A DNA stretch of 64,000 nucleotides from the NCBI GenBank assembly GCA_029641185.1, contig JAPWGK010000019.1, forward strand, positions 868,001 to 932,000, in the 5' to 3' direction. The notes under the pieces were generated by a model. That model was given only the letters and a program-made list of their open reading frames with translations. It had not been told where the DNA came from and did no database searches. This document shows, one piece after another, positions 11,646 to 23,375 of the stretch (the first letter of the stretch is position 1; every line of letters starts with the position of its first letter). The stretch is from Pseudofabraea citricarpa. Lineage: Eukaryota > Ascomycota > Leotiomycetes > Helotiales > Dermateaceae. The position numbers and the translations under genes are program-made.

Positions 11646-11880
11646 ATAAAGACTGATGATCTAAACGATGATATAGAAAGATTAAAGATGAAATAGATTG
11701 GAACTGTAATACGTTCGCCATAAACGAGCGATCCTCATCCGGTAACCCCGCCTTTCTATGTAATGTACCTTTTTGTATTCCTGCGAGGAATGGTGACGCT
11801 CTAATCAGCCCAACCCGCTGGGCTAGCCATGTAACCATGAAGGCAAACGAGAGAATAAAAGAGAAAAAGGCCAACCGAAC

Positions 11881-13745
11881 TCATTCGGGTTTTCGGCCAT
11901 ATACGACATAACTACCAAATCATGCATTAGCTTCCTCGTCCGTACAAGGATCAACAACAACAAGTACGGAAAACAGGAGCAGAGAGGAAAGACTTACACG
12001 GGCACATAACAATGCAGACCCTTCTCCCTGATCTCAGCCCTCACTTCGAACAACAACTTCTCGACCTCGGAATACTCCATGCCCAACCCTCTCGTGAAAG
12101 CAGCCATACTCCAGGCCGGCAATCCCTGCAGGACATCCTCTTTACAATACATACCGATCAGCTTCATCTTCTCGCCTTTAGCCCAGCTGCCAATAGGCCA
12201 CGCCATCTGCTTCTCCACAATATCGACAAAACCAGCCTCCTCCATGAGGCGTTTGTACTTGGGGACGACTTCGAAATCGCGTCCGAGCGCTTGCGCTGCA
12301 CTCGAGAGCATGCCGGACCACCGCTCGAGAGCCGTGCCGTGCATCGAGTCATCGATGCACCGGAATGGAAACGCGACATCCTGCATCTCGATCCAGCCAC
12401 CGGGTTGGAGGTGCTCGAACGCAGAACGGAAGACCGACGAGTGCGAACGGAAACTCGAGAATAGGGCGCGGCCGTGGATGTAGTCGAACTTCTGCGTGAA
12501 GGTCCATTCGTCTTCGGCGTCGTCGATCTCGAATTGGCAGTTTTGCGGCACGCTCCAAATATGATTTAGTGGGGGAGGTTTGGTGTTCTTTTGAGTATAC
12601 TCACTATTCTGGTTGGATGGGACTTAGATCTGGTGAGGAATCAGCTTGAACCTTGGTACTTGCGTTTAGACTGAAGCATACCTGTTCCTATAACACTGAC
12701 ATTCGGAAAGGCGGTCGCTAATGACGAGTCAATTCATAAGCCACAAATCAAGAGATGGTTCAAAACTAAGCGAGATCACATCTCTTTTGACAGTTGATGG
12801 GGTGGTTATCACTTGAAAAGGGCACTACGTTGACTCTTCTGCCGTTCAAATTTCATTCGGAAAACGAATATAACATACCAAATTCCATAGCCCAGATTCC
12901 AGTCCCTACGAAAGCGTTAGCAAATCCGGGTGAAAGACTCCGGGAAAGCCCCACCAGTGCCAATGTCAAGTGCTGTATGTATGCCACCGTTTATTTCCTC
13001 GATTGGCGCAAAATGTAACTTGCTGTTTGCGCCCAGCAAAAATAAATGATGTTGTAAGTCTAACCTATCTTGTTCGGCCTGGCAAACGAGGTTAGCCAAC
13101 CAAATTTTCATGCTATGGATTAAGCCACTCTGGCCACAGCCAAGCACACGACAATTTAGAGATGCATATGTATAATGACATGGTCATCGCTTAGGAAAAT
13201 AGCTAGAGAACAAACCTCGTCATTGGGTCCAAGATAGCCTATAATGATTAGCGAGCTACCTGCCCAAAGGAGAGATCTCGACTAACCACCCTCCTTAAAT
13301 CTATGATACCTTCTCCCATTCTCTTGAACATAATCATAAACACTCGGACGGACGGACTGGGTCGACATACTAAACAGGTCAACGACAGAAATCACGACTC
13401 CTGAGGACATACATACAGGGAATTCTCGCTACCGAGCGTGCCAATAGCCGAATCAGTATCCCAATCTAAATCGACCTTTTCCATAAGCGCCGAGCATCGG
13501 TCAGTTTTTTTCTTTCGTTTTTTTTTTTCTTTTTTTAGGGTTGCAACGTCAACGTCCAACAGTCCCAATCGGGGCAAAAGAAGAGGAACGTCTGGACCTG
13601 ATAGCTCACTTACATGTAAGCCCGTCGAATGAATACTCGGACTGGACGACGAGGCTGCTGTAGGAATCTCGAGGCCCTGCTGATGATGCTGCTGCTGTCC
13701 TCCTTCCGAGTTGTCTCCGTGTGGGGTTTCTCCATCCTCATCCAT
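11881..13745 (-). CDS. LaeA-like SAM-dependent methyltransferase
   Basis: Model: complement(join(11881..11911, 11998..12552, 12605..12629, 12682..12717, 12879..12905, 12955..13078, 13216..13238, 13287..13369, 13417..13475, 13614..13745)), ten exons, 364 aa, every phase consistent. The N-terminus is low-complexity. YDYVQENGRRYHRFKEGG and YLGPNDEAEQDRLDLQHH follow. SAM motif I reads ALDIGTGTGIWAMEF and is completed by a 27 nt exon. VSVIGTDLSPIQPEYVPQNC and PGGWIEMQD come next, and the protein ends in YVVYGRKPE. This order is that of the large fungal methyltransferase family that includes LaeA. The N-terminus is uncertain: an in-frame ATG at 13862 would add 39 residues. It adjoins the nicotinate-type gene group but is not part of the known hxn set. 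Confidence 0.85.
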
Positions 13746-13979
13746 GACTTGTCCAGAGAAAGACGAACGGGAACGGGAACGGGCTTCTTCTTGGTCCTTG
13801 CTGGCCTGACGATCGTTCCTTCGTCCCTCGTAATTTCTCTTTTCTCCCCCTTGGTTCAACACTACTTCCCCCTTTTGGCCCCGGTCGCTTCCCGTCGGCT
13901 GATCGACTACTTGACGGCCAAGTTATCTATCTCACCTGAGCTACCGATCCGGCTCGGGGGTTTCGTTTGACGCGGATAT

Positions 13980-14016
<37 letters not shown>

Positions 14017-15645
14017 AGTTGCACGTCAGTCAGTATTCTGGTTTCCGGTTCGTGCGGGCGTCGATGCCGTGGCGTAGTGTAGACGGTGGGCGATGATGGA
14101 TGCACACACAGTAAGTAGGTAAGCAAGACCAGCGAAGGAACAGGTCCAAGAATAAGTCCTCGTCCGCTCAGCCTTGGTGCAATAGGAAGATTTCAGGGAG
14201 GAGAGAAGGGGGCGGGGAAAGGTCGCAGTCCCGGTCTTTTCAGGCCAAAAAGTAATTATTTGTGTTCTTGATGCAACCACCCACGTTTGAGTGAGAAGGC
14301 AACGCGTCCACCGTCCTCGTCCGCCGCGCTCAAATGCTCTCCAAACCTTAACGGCCCGCACGTGATCTGACAGAACCGGTTTTTTTTTGTTTTTGGGGGT
14401 TGCGGTGGTGACAGCAGTGCACAAAGGCATGAGCATTTGATGCTCGTCTACGGCGCAGCAGACATCGCTGACGCTTGACTGGAGCAGCGAGCGTCGCTAA
14501 CAACGGGGGTCCGCTTGGCTCCAGAAGTACAGAAGCTGCTCGGCTTTGGCGATCGGTAAATTTGCCAAACTGCTACCTCGCACTCGCACTCTTATTGGCC
14601 TTGACTCGAGCAGCATTCCAAATCGAGTTACGTGAAAAGTCTAACATTCCATTCAGAGTCATGTTCGAGACAAAACAGCACAGGTTGACCCGGATTGGGG
14701 CTTTCATGCAGCTGTCGACGAGGTGAAACCCCGGAATTGCCAAGATGTTAGCCCGGTTGTCCTAAAATATTCGAAGCGGTGGAAGTCTGGATATCTTGTG
14801 GTCTGGGTATCAAATCGAGGCGAAAAAATAACCTTGGGGTAAAGTCTAAAAGTGTTCTTATTATTTTTTGGCTTTTCCGAAAGATGTGTGAAGTCAAAAC
14901 TGCAAGAGAAATTCGAGAACAAATCTTTGGCGAGTGTTGGGGTAAGGGATTCCAAATTCTGAGGACCGAGCCATACGCATGGCGTGATCCAAGAAATAGG
15001 ACGATATATATCATCATGATGACTTATGTGCAAGTGATCAGTCATACTGACACATGTTCATATATCCTGATTATCTCCCGTGACTTTACACGCTAGTATT
15101 AAAATAATAGGGTTAAAATATCAAAATCAAGTTCCATCTTATTAGATACTTCGAAGGTTGGTGCTTTTTGCTAGGCGAGATATGCATGGTATTATATACT
15201 AGTACGCAAAATACTGCCGAGTAGTATCAGGGGACTTATTAGAGAAAGTGGGTTCGTGTAAGACGATTCCTATCTTACAATACCCTTTCAAGTGCTATGA
15301 ACCGGCAAAGCAGCTTGGCTTCGTGCTTGTGGCTAGGCTGATTAAGGGAGTTACACTAAATCATAAAGCAAAGTATCGTGTGAGAGGATGCATTTTCTAA
15401 AGCCATCTTGTTTACCCTACCTATGTAGGTACCTATTGGTAAGGAGCTAAGGTGAGTATTTACTGTACCACGTGACCACTCGTCATGCAATAAGCTCCTG
15501 TCTTCTTTGATCGGTAGAGACAAAGCCAGGAGGGTCCGCCACGAGAGCCATATAACAAAGTTCTTCTACTAGAGCAGCGGATGCTCAGGCTATGCTAGTC
15601 GAAAATTTCCAGCTCACGAAACACCACTAGAACATTGTAGACACA
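13746..15645. other. Long intergenic region
   Basis: 1.9 kb with no supportable gene. The part nearest 13.8 kb is presumably 5' leader of the methyltransferase. A TTGC microsatellite is annotated separately. From about 14.7 kb on it becomes AT-rich without recognisable element ends. Confidence 0.4.
13981..14016. repeat. (TTGC)9 microsatellite
   Basis: Nine perfect TTGC units in the upstream region of the methyltransferase gene. Confidence 0.95.
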
Positions 15646-16793
15646 ATGCCGTCATTTGATACCCTCCCCCCCGAACTACTCTTTCTTATTGCACAGGTCC
15701 TTGGAAGCTCTTATTTGCGCCAGTCGCCAGAGAACTTGCTTGTGTGCAAAGCTTGGTTCGTATCTCCTAGCTAGTTTCCCTCGTCAGATTGTCCTTTATC
15801 TACAGTCCAAATTTAAACAAATTCTAATTCAAGGCTTCACCTAGGTACGAAACTGCCCAGTCTGTGGCTTTTGAGGATGTATTCCTCTCGATCACGACAC
15901 TGCAGCGTTTCCTATCAGCTTCTGCGCCTACTCGTTCCTTTCTTGCTACCAGAGTTAAGAAATTGGAATTATCGATTGAAGTAGACCATCCCTCAACTCA
16001 GGATCAAGTAGAGTCGCACAGCTACGATTTATGCCAACACCTTATCGATTTTGCCGTATACTTGCCTGGCATGGCTAGACTACGTGAATTTCGTTTGAAG
16101 GTTCTCCCGAAAGAGATAACTATGTTATCGTCAGAAACCTGGAGCCGAACGCTAGAGACACTCATATCCTCATTACCTTGGACTCTCACTAACCTTACGA
16201 TTGATATACCTGGAGAGCTTTTTGTTCCCAGACCTAACCACGAAGATCCTCATATCTGCTCTCTCCTCTTGAACGAAGATCACTTGCCGTATTTATGTCA
16301 CCTGCGTCTTCGCATGCATTCTATCTGTCCTTCGGTTTTCGACCAGCTTTCTTCTAAACCACAACCTCATCTTAAAACCTTGGTAATTAACCTTAGCACT
16401 GATACCGCACAATGTACTGTGCCCTACTATTCTACCCATTGTTCGAAAGAGCGCACCGGTTTTGTGCCGTTTCATCAAGAATTAATAGACGCTGCTAAAG
16501 CTGCAACAGAGTACCTTCCATCGGTAACAACAGTCAGAATTATTCGTCACAGCTTCCCATCATTGCAGCTTTTCTCGCACGACATCGTATCAGGCAGGAC
16601 TTTATTACTACCAGAGGTAATTTCCTGGACTGATATGCACTGGGATGAGGAAGAATATACATATAGTAACGATGAGGGGGAGGAGCAGTCGGACATCGAT
16701 TTATTCGAAGATTCTGGGTTTGATAATAATTCATCTGCCGCCTCAAGTGAAGCTCCAGAAATATCACTTACTGCAGAAGCTGCTCTCCAGTAA
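15646..16793 (+). CDS. F-box-like protein with acidic C-terminus
   Basis: Model: join(15646..15755, 15845..16793), 352 aa. Residues 4-37 (LPPELLFLIAQVLGSSYLRQ then LLVCKAWYE) look like a fungal F-box-like helix bundle, which would bind Skp1 in an SCF ubiquitin ligase. The rest is a leucine-rich alpha/beta stretch without a recognised domain, and the last 60 residues are strongly acidic and serine-rich. The intron donor GTTCGT is unusual, but joining TG|G restores the conserved Trp-Tyr. Target unknown. F-box genes of this sort are often lineage-specific in fungi. Confidence 0.7.
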
Positions 16794-17352
16794 ATACTGC
16801 AAGGAGGAGCCATTTTGTGTGCAGCTTTTAGAAAAGATAGGTATGAGACTCTAGAAACATTCTCAACCCTCGGCTCCACGATTAATTCGAAATAAATATC
16901 CTCTTGGAAACTAATTGCTATGATCAGTATACAAGCTGCATTTTGCCCAACGCTGATAATAGTCCCTTCAATGCGAATCCCACGTTGAATGGGTAGGTAC
17001 GTGCTTCACAGAGTCGCTTAACACCTCATACACTGATACATCCCACAACAACCAGGCGCAGTTCCAATTACCGTTTCTTCAATATGTCCAAGAGCGGCTA
17101 TGGTATTGTATTTAGGTACTTAAGTAACCGAAATTCCTCACCGCATGGTCAGTAGTTCTACTATATTGACGTGAGCCTTGAGACGGAATTTGCATTCCAA
17201 GACAGTATCAACACATACCAGCTCCCAGCTAAGAATGCGGCTGACTCTGTTCTCTGACTACAAATATCTCTTGAGAGAAGATAATCTTTCATTTTTAGTT
17301 TCATGAACAAGACATAGCCATCAGATATCTAATAGCAATTTACGAACAAAGG
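16794..17352. other. Intergenic spacer and promoter of the APH-like gene
   Basis: 559 bp, moderately AT-rich. I see no gene or repeat. Confidence 0.4.
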
Positions 17353-18615
17353 ATGGGCAACTTGAAGGACACCTGGACCGGTTTTGATGGCTTTAGGCTT
17401 GGACCTGAGCACAAGAAGAAGATCCAGACGGTGTTAGACACGGCAAACTTCCCCTTCCTTTCCGAGACAGCTTTAGAAATCCGACGAACACAGGATGAGA
17501 GTGTGCGAGCACTTTCCAAGCCGCTCACATGCTCAATCGACACTTCCAAATTTGCGTATGGGCAATGTAACGTTGTGTTTGAAGTGGAATTCTCAGATTC
17601 GATCAGCTGGATTGCCAGAATCAGACTGCCGACCGAATCTACAGCCGACGATGAAGTAGAGACGTCGATTCGTAGCGAGATCACAACAATGAAGTTGGTC
17701 AGTTCGAAAACGTCCATTCCACTGCCGGAAATTCGCGGGTTCGACATCTCCCTTCCAAACGCTTTTGGTTATCGATACATATTAATGGATGCACTACCGG
17801 GTCGTATCCTCTCCGCAAGTTTCTCTAGATCGGTGCCACGGATTCACTGGGATGCTTTTGCTAGCCAACTTGCTTCAATCTACTATCAACTCAGCTGTCT
17901 TCGCTTCTCAAGCATCGGCAGCATTACCGAAGTCCCAGGAAAGGACTCCGAGATGGAGATAGAGGTAGCACCTTATGGCGGTGATATGGGTCCCTTTTCC
18001 AGCTCGCTCGAATACTTCTATGCCGAGCGGAAGTGGGACAGTCAAATGAACGAAGAGCAGCATCCGAATGACGAACAATGGGCTACAGCGTCATGGATTC
18101 TCGAACAAGCTCTTCCGTTTATGGTCGTCGAGGATCTTGTTCGCGGACCCTTTCCCCTCTGTCATTTAGACCTGCACTATAACAACATCCTCGTCGACGA
18201 TGATTTCCGCATCACGGGCGTCGTCGACTGGAGCAATGTGCAAACGGTCCCGCTGGAGCGATTCATGATCACTCCCGAATTCGCCTTGGTCCCGAATGCT
18301 CCAGCAGAGGATAAAGCGCGGACGGTAGAGCTCAGAGATGTTTTTGCGCAGAAGCTTCGCGAGATGGAATTGGCTGCAAGAGACCCTCAGGATGAAGAGG
18401 CTCCGAAAACGTTGCTTGCAGACTTGCTCGGTACGTCGAGGTGGGAAGTCACATATCGCTGTACTCATAGCCATTACTGGAGAGCGTTGACGGATGCGCG
18501 TCTCGTGATGGATCAGTTGTATGGGCCTGAGTCCAAGTGGGAGGACTTCGTAACCTTCTTCAAAAAGGCACCCATCACGCGCAAGATTGAGAGTGACGGC
18601 GAGGGTGCGCTGTGA
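17353..18615 (+). CDS. Aminoglycoside phosphotransferase (APH)-fold kinase-like protein
   Basis: Single exon, 420 aa, starting at the ATG in GGATGGGC. The N-lobe has a nucleotide-binding strand around AYGQCNVVFEVEF and the paired Lys region is weak (ARIRLP). The catalytic loop is HLDLHYNNILVD near residues 271-282 (Brenner HxDxxxxN) and the metal-binding Asp is in GVVDWSN near 288-294. This is the pattern of the large fungal APH/choline-kinase-like family (Pfam APH), which phosphorylates small molecules. The substrate is unknown; no linkage to antibiotic resistance should be inferred. No introns and no obvious functional partner nearby. Confidence 0.82.
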   Translation: MGNLKDTWTGFDGFRLGPEHKKKIQTVLDTANFPFLSETALEIRRTQDESVRALSKPLTCSIDTSKFAYGQCNVVFEVEFSDSISWIARIRLPTESTADDEVETSIRSEITTMKLVSSKTSIPLPEIRGFDISLPNAFGYRYILMDALPGRILSASFSRSVPRIHWDAFASQLASIYYQLSCLRFSSIGSITEVPGKDSEMEIEVAPYGGDMGPFSSSLEYFYAERKWDSQMNEEQHPNDEQWATASWILEQALPFMVVEDLVRGPFPLCHLDLHYNNILVDDDFRITGVVDWSNVQTVPLERFMITPEFALVPNAPAEDKARTVELRDVFAQKLREMELAARDPQDEEAPKTLLADLLGTSRWEVTYRCTHSHYWRALTDARLVMDQLYGPESKWEDFVTFFKKAPITRKIESDGEGAL

Positions 18616-18859
18616 CTAATTATCAAAGGGTCTGTGGATTCGAACTATTCTCCTTGGTTGGTAGAAAGGGTTTAGATAGCTAGATAGCTAGATAGCATGA
18701 ACACTTTTTTGTTTAGCTCTTCATGTCCTGAAATCAAGGGAGACAAAAACCATATTGTATTGTCAATCCTACGTCATTGGGCTCTATCTCAAAACGCTGG
18801 TCCTTTGAGATGAACAATCCTGCCCTTCACTCACATCTCTCCCATGCGACTTCCACATA

Positions 18860-19906
18860 TCACATCATCTCAGGATTCAGCGTCTTAGATCCCGATCCCG
18901 ATCCCTTTTGTTCCTGGGCCTTCTTAGCACGAGCAAGCGCCTTCGAGAACCAGGGAACGTGGAGTTTGAAGGTCTGCTTCCGTCTTATGCCGCTGTTCAG
19001 AACTGCACGAGTACCAGGGGAGACGGAGTGTGATTTGGTGCTGCTCGAACGTCGCTTAGCCGGTGTGGATTTCTGCTTTTTGGGCTCTCTCGCTTCTTCC
19101 TCTGCTGCTTGTGATGGCGGCGACGACGACGATGAATTTTCGTAGGTTATGTATTCCATATCATCTGGTCGGGAGCACTCCATAGCATCATCATCCTCAT
19201 CGGTGCTAGTGAAGACGTCCTGGTTCCAACTGTCGCGTTCTTGCTCTGTCGCGCTCATGGATTGTATCGATACCCGAGGACTGGTGGATTTTGATTGCTC
19301 GAGAACAGTTGCGATCACGGGGACCTTTTTCCAACTGTTGTTTTTGTTGATGTCTCCAGGATTTTTGTGGTGTCCTCCCCATGCCACGCTCGTTGATTGC
19401 TCGGGTGCTGCTGTGGTGAGAGGATCCTGTTTCCAACTGTTGTTTTTGTTGATATCTCTAGAATCTTCGTGATGTCTTCCCCGTGTCACGCTCATTGATG
19501 CTTGAGGGCTAGTGGATTTTGATTGCTCAGATGCTACCGTGATGAGGGGAACCTGTTTCCAACTGTTGTTTTCGTCCATGTCTCCAGAATCATCGTGGTG
19601 TCCTCCCCATGTCATACTCTTTGGCACTCGAGGGCCGATAGGTTTTAATAGCTCGGGTGCTGCCGTGGGGAAGAAATCCTGTTTCCAAACGTTGTTTCTG
19701 TCGCCGTCTTTAGAGTTCTCGCGGTGTTCTCGCCATGTCACGCTCATCGAATGCATCGACACCTCAGGACTTGTAGATTTCGGTCGCTCAGATACTGCTG
19801 CAGCGGAGGAGAGTTCCGGGGAGTTCTGTGCCAGGACGCTGACGCTGACGCTGGGTCGTGCGGGATTGCGGGGCCGGTATGGCAGCGAGTATTGGAGCTC
19901 AGCCAT
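18860..19906 (-). CDS. Tandem-repeat protein of unknown function
   Basis: Uninterrupted 348-residue frame with an ATG at 19906. I do not recognise the family. Between about residues 50 and 225 there are four or five imperfect copies of a 34-42 residue unit built on the pattern S-M-S-V-T-W-G-G-H-H, then D-x-N-N-S-W-K-Q, then A-x-E-Q-S-K-S-T-S-P. An acidic stretch (TDEDDDAMECSRPDD) follows, then a Ser/Lys/Arg-rich basic region (PKKQKSTPAKRRSSS), which could be a nuclear localisation signal. A final block TFKLHVPWFSKALARAKK resembles a conserved C-terminal motif. The protein looks largely disordered. Repeat purity at DNA level suggests recent expansion. Confidence 0.65.
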   Translation of the reverse strand: MAELQYSLPYRPRNPARPSVSVSVLAQNSPELSSAAAVSERPKSTSPEVSMHSMSVTWREHRENSKDGDRNNVWKQDFFPTAAPELLKPIGPRVPKSMTWGGHHDDSGDMDENNSWKQVPLITVASEQSKSTSPQASMSVTRGRHHEDSRDINKNNSWKQDPLTTAAPEQSTSVAWGGHHKNPGDINKNNSWKKVPVIATVLEQSKSTSPRVSIQSMSATEQERDSWNQDVFTSTDEDDDAMECSRPDDMEYITYENSSSSSPPSQAAEEEAREPKKQKSTPAKRRSSSTKSHSVSPGTRAVLNSGIRRKQTFKLHVPWFSKALARAKKAQEQKGSGSGSKTLNPEMM

Positions 19907-21200
19907 GATTGATGAGTGCGTGCCGAGGAGATGTATGAGAAGTATGGAGGAATGGTAGAGTTTCTCTGGGAAACAGAAAGGGTGGGAGAGCTGAGAGCTG
20001 AGCGCTGAAGAAGAAGAAGAAGCAGCAGTAACGCGATAGACGTGAAGAGAGATGGAATGAGTACGTGATGTGTGTGGGGGATAGTGAGTAGCTCTGCTCG
20101 AATGAAAGAATGTCGAGTCAGCAGTGATCGATAATTGATACTTGGAGAAATGCTTAGTTGTGTTGTAATCCTCCGCGAGGTGCGTGTACGTATTCTGATT
20201 GCCTTTCAGAACAATTAGGAAGTTGCTATTGTGTCTGAAATGGGAATAAGCGACCGCCCACGATAGCTGCTGTGGTTTACTAGCTTGATATAAACCCCTG
20301 CGCTAATCACACTAGATTCAACTTAACGTCTTTTTGATATAAAAAGTTTCTTCATGGTGCCATGATCGGGAGGATTATGATATAAAACTTTTACGAGATT
20401 GTATATTTTTCTTTCGAGTACCCAAAGCTTGCAGTCTTAACTCTCATATACAATGAATAACTATACAGTTAAATATTCAAACAAGTTATATAGGCGATAA
20501 AAGATGTGGGATCTTTAGCTCTTATACTAACAGCCGATCGAGGTATCCGCCTATCTTAAATTAGCTGCTGATATACCAAAACTGGGATATTCTGGTACAA
20601 GGAGCTACTCAAAAACAAAAAACTAGAATTAAATCGGGGAGAAGCAACGGAATAGACAATTAGGGATTCAGAGGCTTGGTTCCAGAACTCGTGTTTTGTG
20701 AAGATGACTTGTTTGAGATGATAAGTTGAGGGGGGGTTAGATATTATAGGAGTTAGAACGCAGAAAAGAACTGTGGATAAATTCGGCTTAAAAGATTATA
20801 CAGGAGTCGTGTTTGAGTAAGGAATGCATACTAGAGTGAGCCACTACTTGTGTTTAAGCCATTTCCTCCATTGCAGAATCTTGCTCTCTCCAGCGATCTA
20901 TTCAATTAACATCACCTAACTTATTAAGCACCACTCATATCGTGACCTTCCTAACCTGTCTTTCTTGAGCCAGCCAAAACAATAAGTCCCACGATAACGA
21001 CAAGTAATATATAGTTTCAAGGCAAGTTATCAAGAAGGACGGGGCGGAAGCCATGGGGAGAGTCAAGTCATTGATCTAGAATTATTCTACAGGGGTAACT
21101 AAATACCAGCCTTCTATCACCTATCCTACAAGCAGACAGCACCCTCTTTGTCTAATAACATGAGCAGAGATGACGATCCTACTATACACGTACAAGTGGT
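19907..21200. other. AT-rich gene-free tract
   Basis: From about 20.28 to 21.18 kb the sequence becomes AT-rich with stops in every frame. This is compatible with an old repeat degraded by C-to-T mutation, but I see no terminal repeats or recognisable coding remnant. The portion next to 19.9 kb is the likely promoter of the repeat protein. Confidence 0.35.
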
Positions 21201-23375
21201 CTAACCCTCAAACACCGAATGCTGTAGCTCAACTCCAAACTGGTCTTTAGCAAGGAACTGCATCTGCCTCTCGATATCGTCCTCCATCCCGTCGCCGAAC
21301 CCAAACCACTGGCGGACCTTGCTTGTGTAAAAGACGACATCGCTACTGAAGAGGACGAATCTGAAAAGAAGGTGCCTGAATCCGTTCTTGAAGCGTTCGC
21401 TGAAGCTTAGGTCTTTGCTGTCGACCAGACTACGAGAAGCCCAAGACCCTGTCATCTTGATACGATTTACAGGAGAGCCGAGAAATTGATTGTTGCCTTG
21501 CACAATCCGCATGTTACGTCCGATAAAGAGTAATTCTCTGGGGAAGTTTTCCTCTTCGGACAAGACCTCTCGAATACCTTGACGCATACGTTCTTGGACT
21601 TCAAAGTGTCTTTCGGCTGCTGTTTTCCCCTTCAACTGGTCTGTGATGCGTTTTTTGGTACTACTGTCTCCGCCCTCGTAGGGTTTCATAAGAGTTGCTG
21701 AAGCAAATAGATCTGGTGCCTTGACACCCCAAGCACTTGTGATCTCGCTTAATGTCTGGTTATCAAAAGTCATGATGGCTTTCCAAAACTGACAGTATTG
21801 ATGTCGAAATCTGGGTGTCATATTGACATAGAGACCATGATCGATGAGTACAAGTTCCGTATGGCCATTCGGCTTGCGGCGAATGAAAATATTACCGGGA
21901 TGTGGATCGCAATGAACCACTCCCCAAAGAAACATCTGAGCCGAAAACAAGTCGACCATGGTAGTCATGACCTCTTTCAAGCTCAGACCTAAGCCACCTT
22001 TTCCGGTTCGACCTTTCCATTCGTTCCTTTCTGGTTTAAGATGCTCAGCTGTATTTCTACCGGAAAGTTTGTGATTTCTGGGAGTCGATAAGGGCTCCCC
22101 GTTTGCTCCAGGTGATCCCTTTCCATATCCACCATACCAAGGAGCCGTCAGAGCCTCTTTATCCCATAATCGAACACCTTCAATCCATTCAGTTGTCATA
22201 ATGCGTTTTGAAGAAAGCTCTCTGTAAACTTTAGGGATGTAAACACGCCCCCGGAGTCGTTTCTCGGATGCCACAAGTTCTGCCATCTTGACCGAATTAT
22301 CGGCTTCGTTAACAAAGTCGGTTTCAAGCATAAGCCTCTCAGTTATGTACGGGACAAGGCTATAGAGAGGTAAATCAAACCAATACGTATAAACTTTCAT
22401 GACCACTCTGATGAACGTTAGCGTATGTTTTTGAAAGGGAGATTAGTTCAACCATACTTGAATGCCCAGAGATCCCATCCAACTTGATGTGCAATCTCTC
22501 TCTTTTGCACTTTTATGGCTACCTCTCTGCCATCCGCTAACCGCGCCCAATGCACTTGAGCAACGGAAGCTGAGGCCCTAGCTTTTCTCTCCATCACTCC
22601 CTTGCCAGGTTCATTTGTGAAACTGATCCCGAATACTTCCTCTGGAGTCTTGCCACCAAAGTCTTCTCGGATGACCTTCTGCACATCTTTCCAATCATTT
22701 TGAGGAGCATCATCGAACATTCGTGCGAACATCTTTTGAAACTCGGGAGGCAGAACGGCGCTTTGCATGGCGATAGCTTGACCAATCTAGAAAAAGATTA
22801 GCATAAGTCTTTCCTTTATGAGAAAGTCAAAATACCTTCAGATATAAGCCGCCATTTTGATGTAAAAGATTAAACATTCTTTCAGCATTTCTCCGATGTA
22901 AATCTCCGACTGTGCCACCAAAAAGAGGATACGCTCTAAAATTCAGTTTGTAATCCACCGCCACCATTATACCCAATGCAAATGTGCGAAGAGAGCGAGT
23001 GATAGAAGAAGCATATAACTGTGTATCAATGAGATATAGTGTTCCTGTCACAGCAGATACATAGAATAACCTGCGGCCCCATTTCTGGGATCGGGGATAA
23101 AATTTGGCTGGCTTCGCTTTCCCCAGAGATGCTGGACTGGGGGGCACGAAGGGCTGGAACCGCTGCTGTACATGGCGGCGACTTTGTCTTGACAAGCCAA
23201 TGAGGGTTTTTACAGCAAGTGATGGGCGTGGGAAAGCTGAAATGGTTTGTATCGTACGTCGTGATGCGCCTGAAAGGATCTGCGAGATGCTAGTCTTGGG
23301 AGGCAGAGCGGACAAAAGTGAGGTGCTATTGTATCTGGTACATCGGGAACACAGTCCTGCAGCACGCAGTGACAT
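21201..23375 (-). CDS. MCP2: Mitochondrial ABC1/UbiB-family atypical kinase (MCP2/ADCK1 type)
   Basis: Model: complement(join(21201..22407, 22458..22786, 22836..23375)), 691 aa. The N-terminus is rich in Arg and Ser and lacks acidic residues for about 70 residues, as in a mitochondrial presequence. A hydrophobic segment (LFYVSAVTGTLYLIDTQLYA) follows. The ABC1-specific KxGQ motif (GGLYLKIGQAIAMQS, residues ~176-190) spans the exon 1/2 junction. The Ala-rich loop that replaces the glycine loop is ASASVAQVHWA. Catalytic-loop HCDPHPGNIFIR and the metal-binding LIDHGLY are intact. The length and C-terminal region fit yeast Mcp2/human ADCK1, linked to mitochondrial lipid homeostasis, better than Coq8. 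An insert rich in Gly and Pro (around APWYGGYGKGSPGANG) lies before the catalytic loop. Symbol by family resemblance. Confidence 0.88.

Noticed and set aside
13484..13862. Continuous open frame for the methyltransferase N-terminus without an intron
   Set aside because: It would encode a poly-Lys tract; a GTAAGT donor at 13613, a CTGAC branch site and an AG at 13476 remove it in phase. The start itself (13745 or 13862) remains uncertain.
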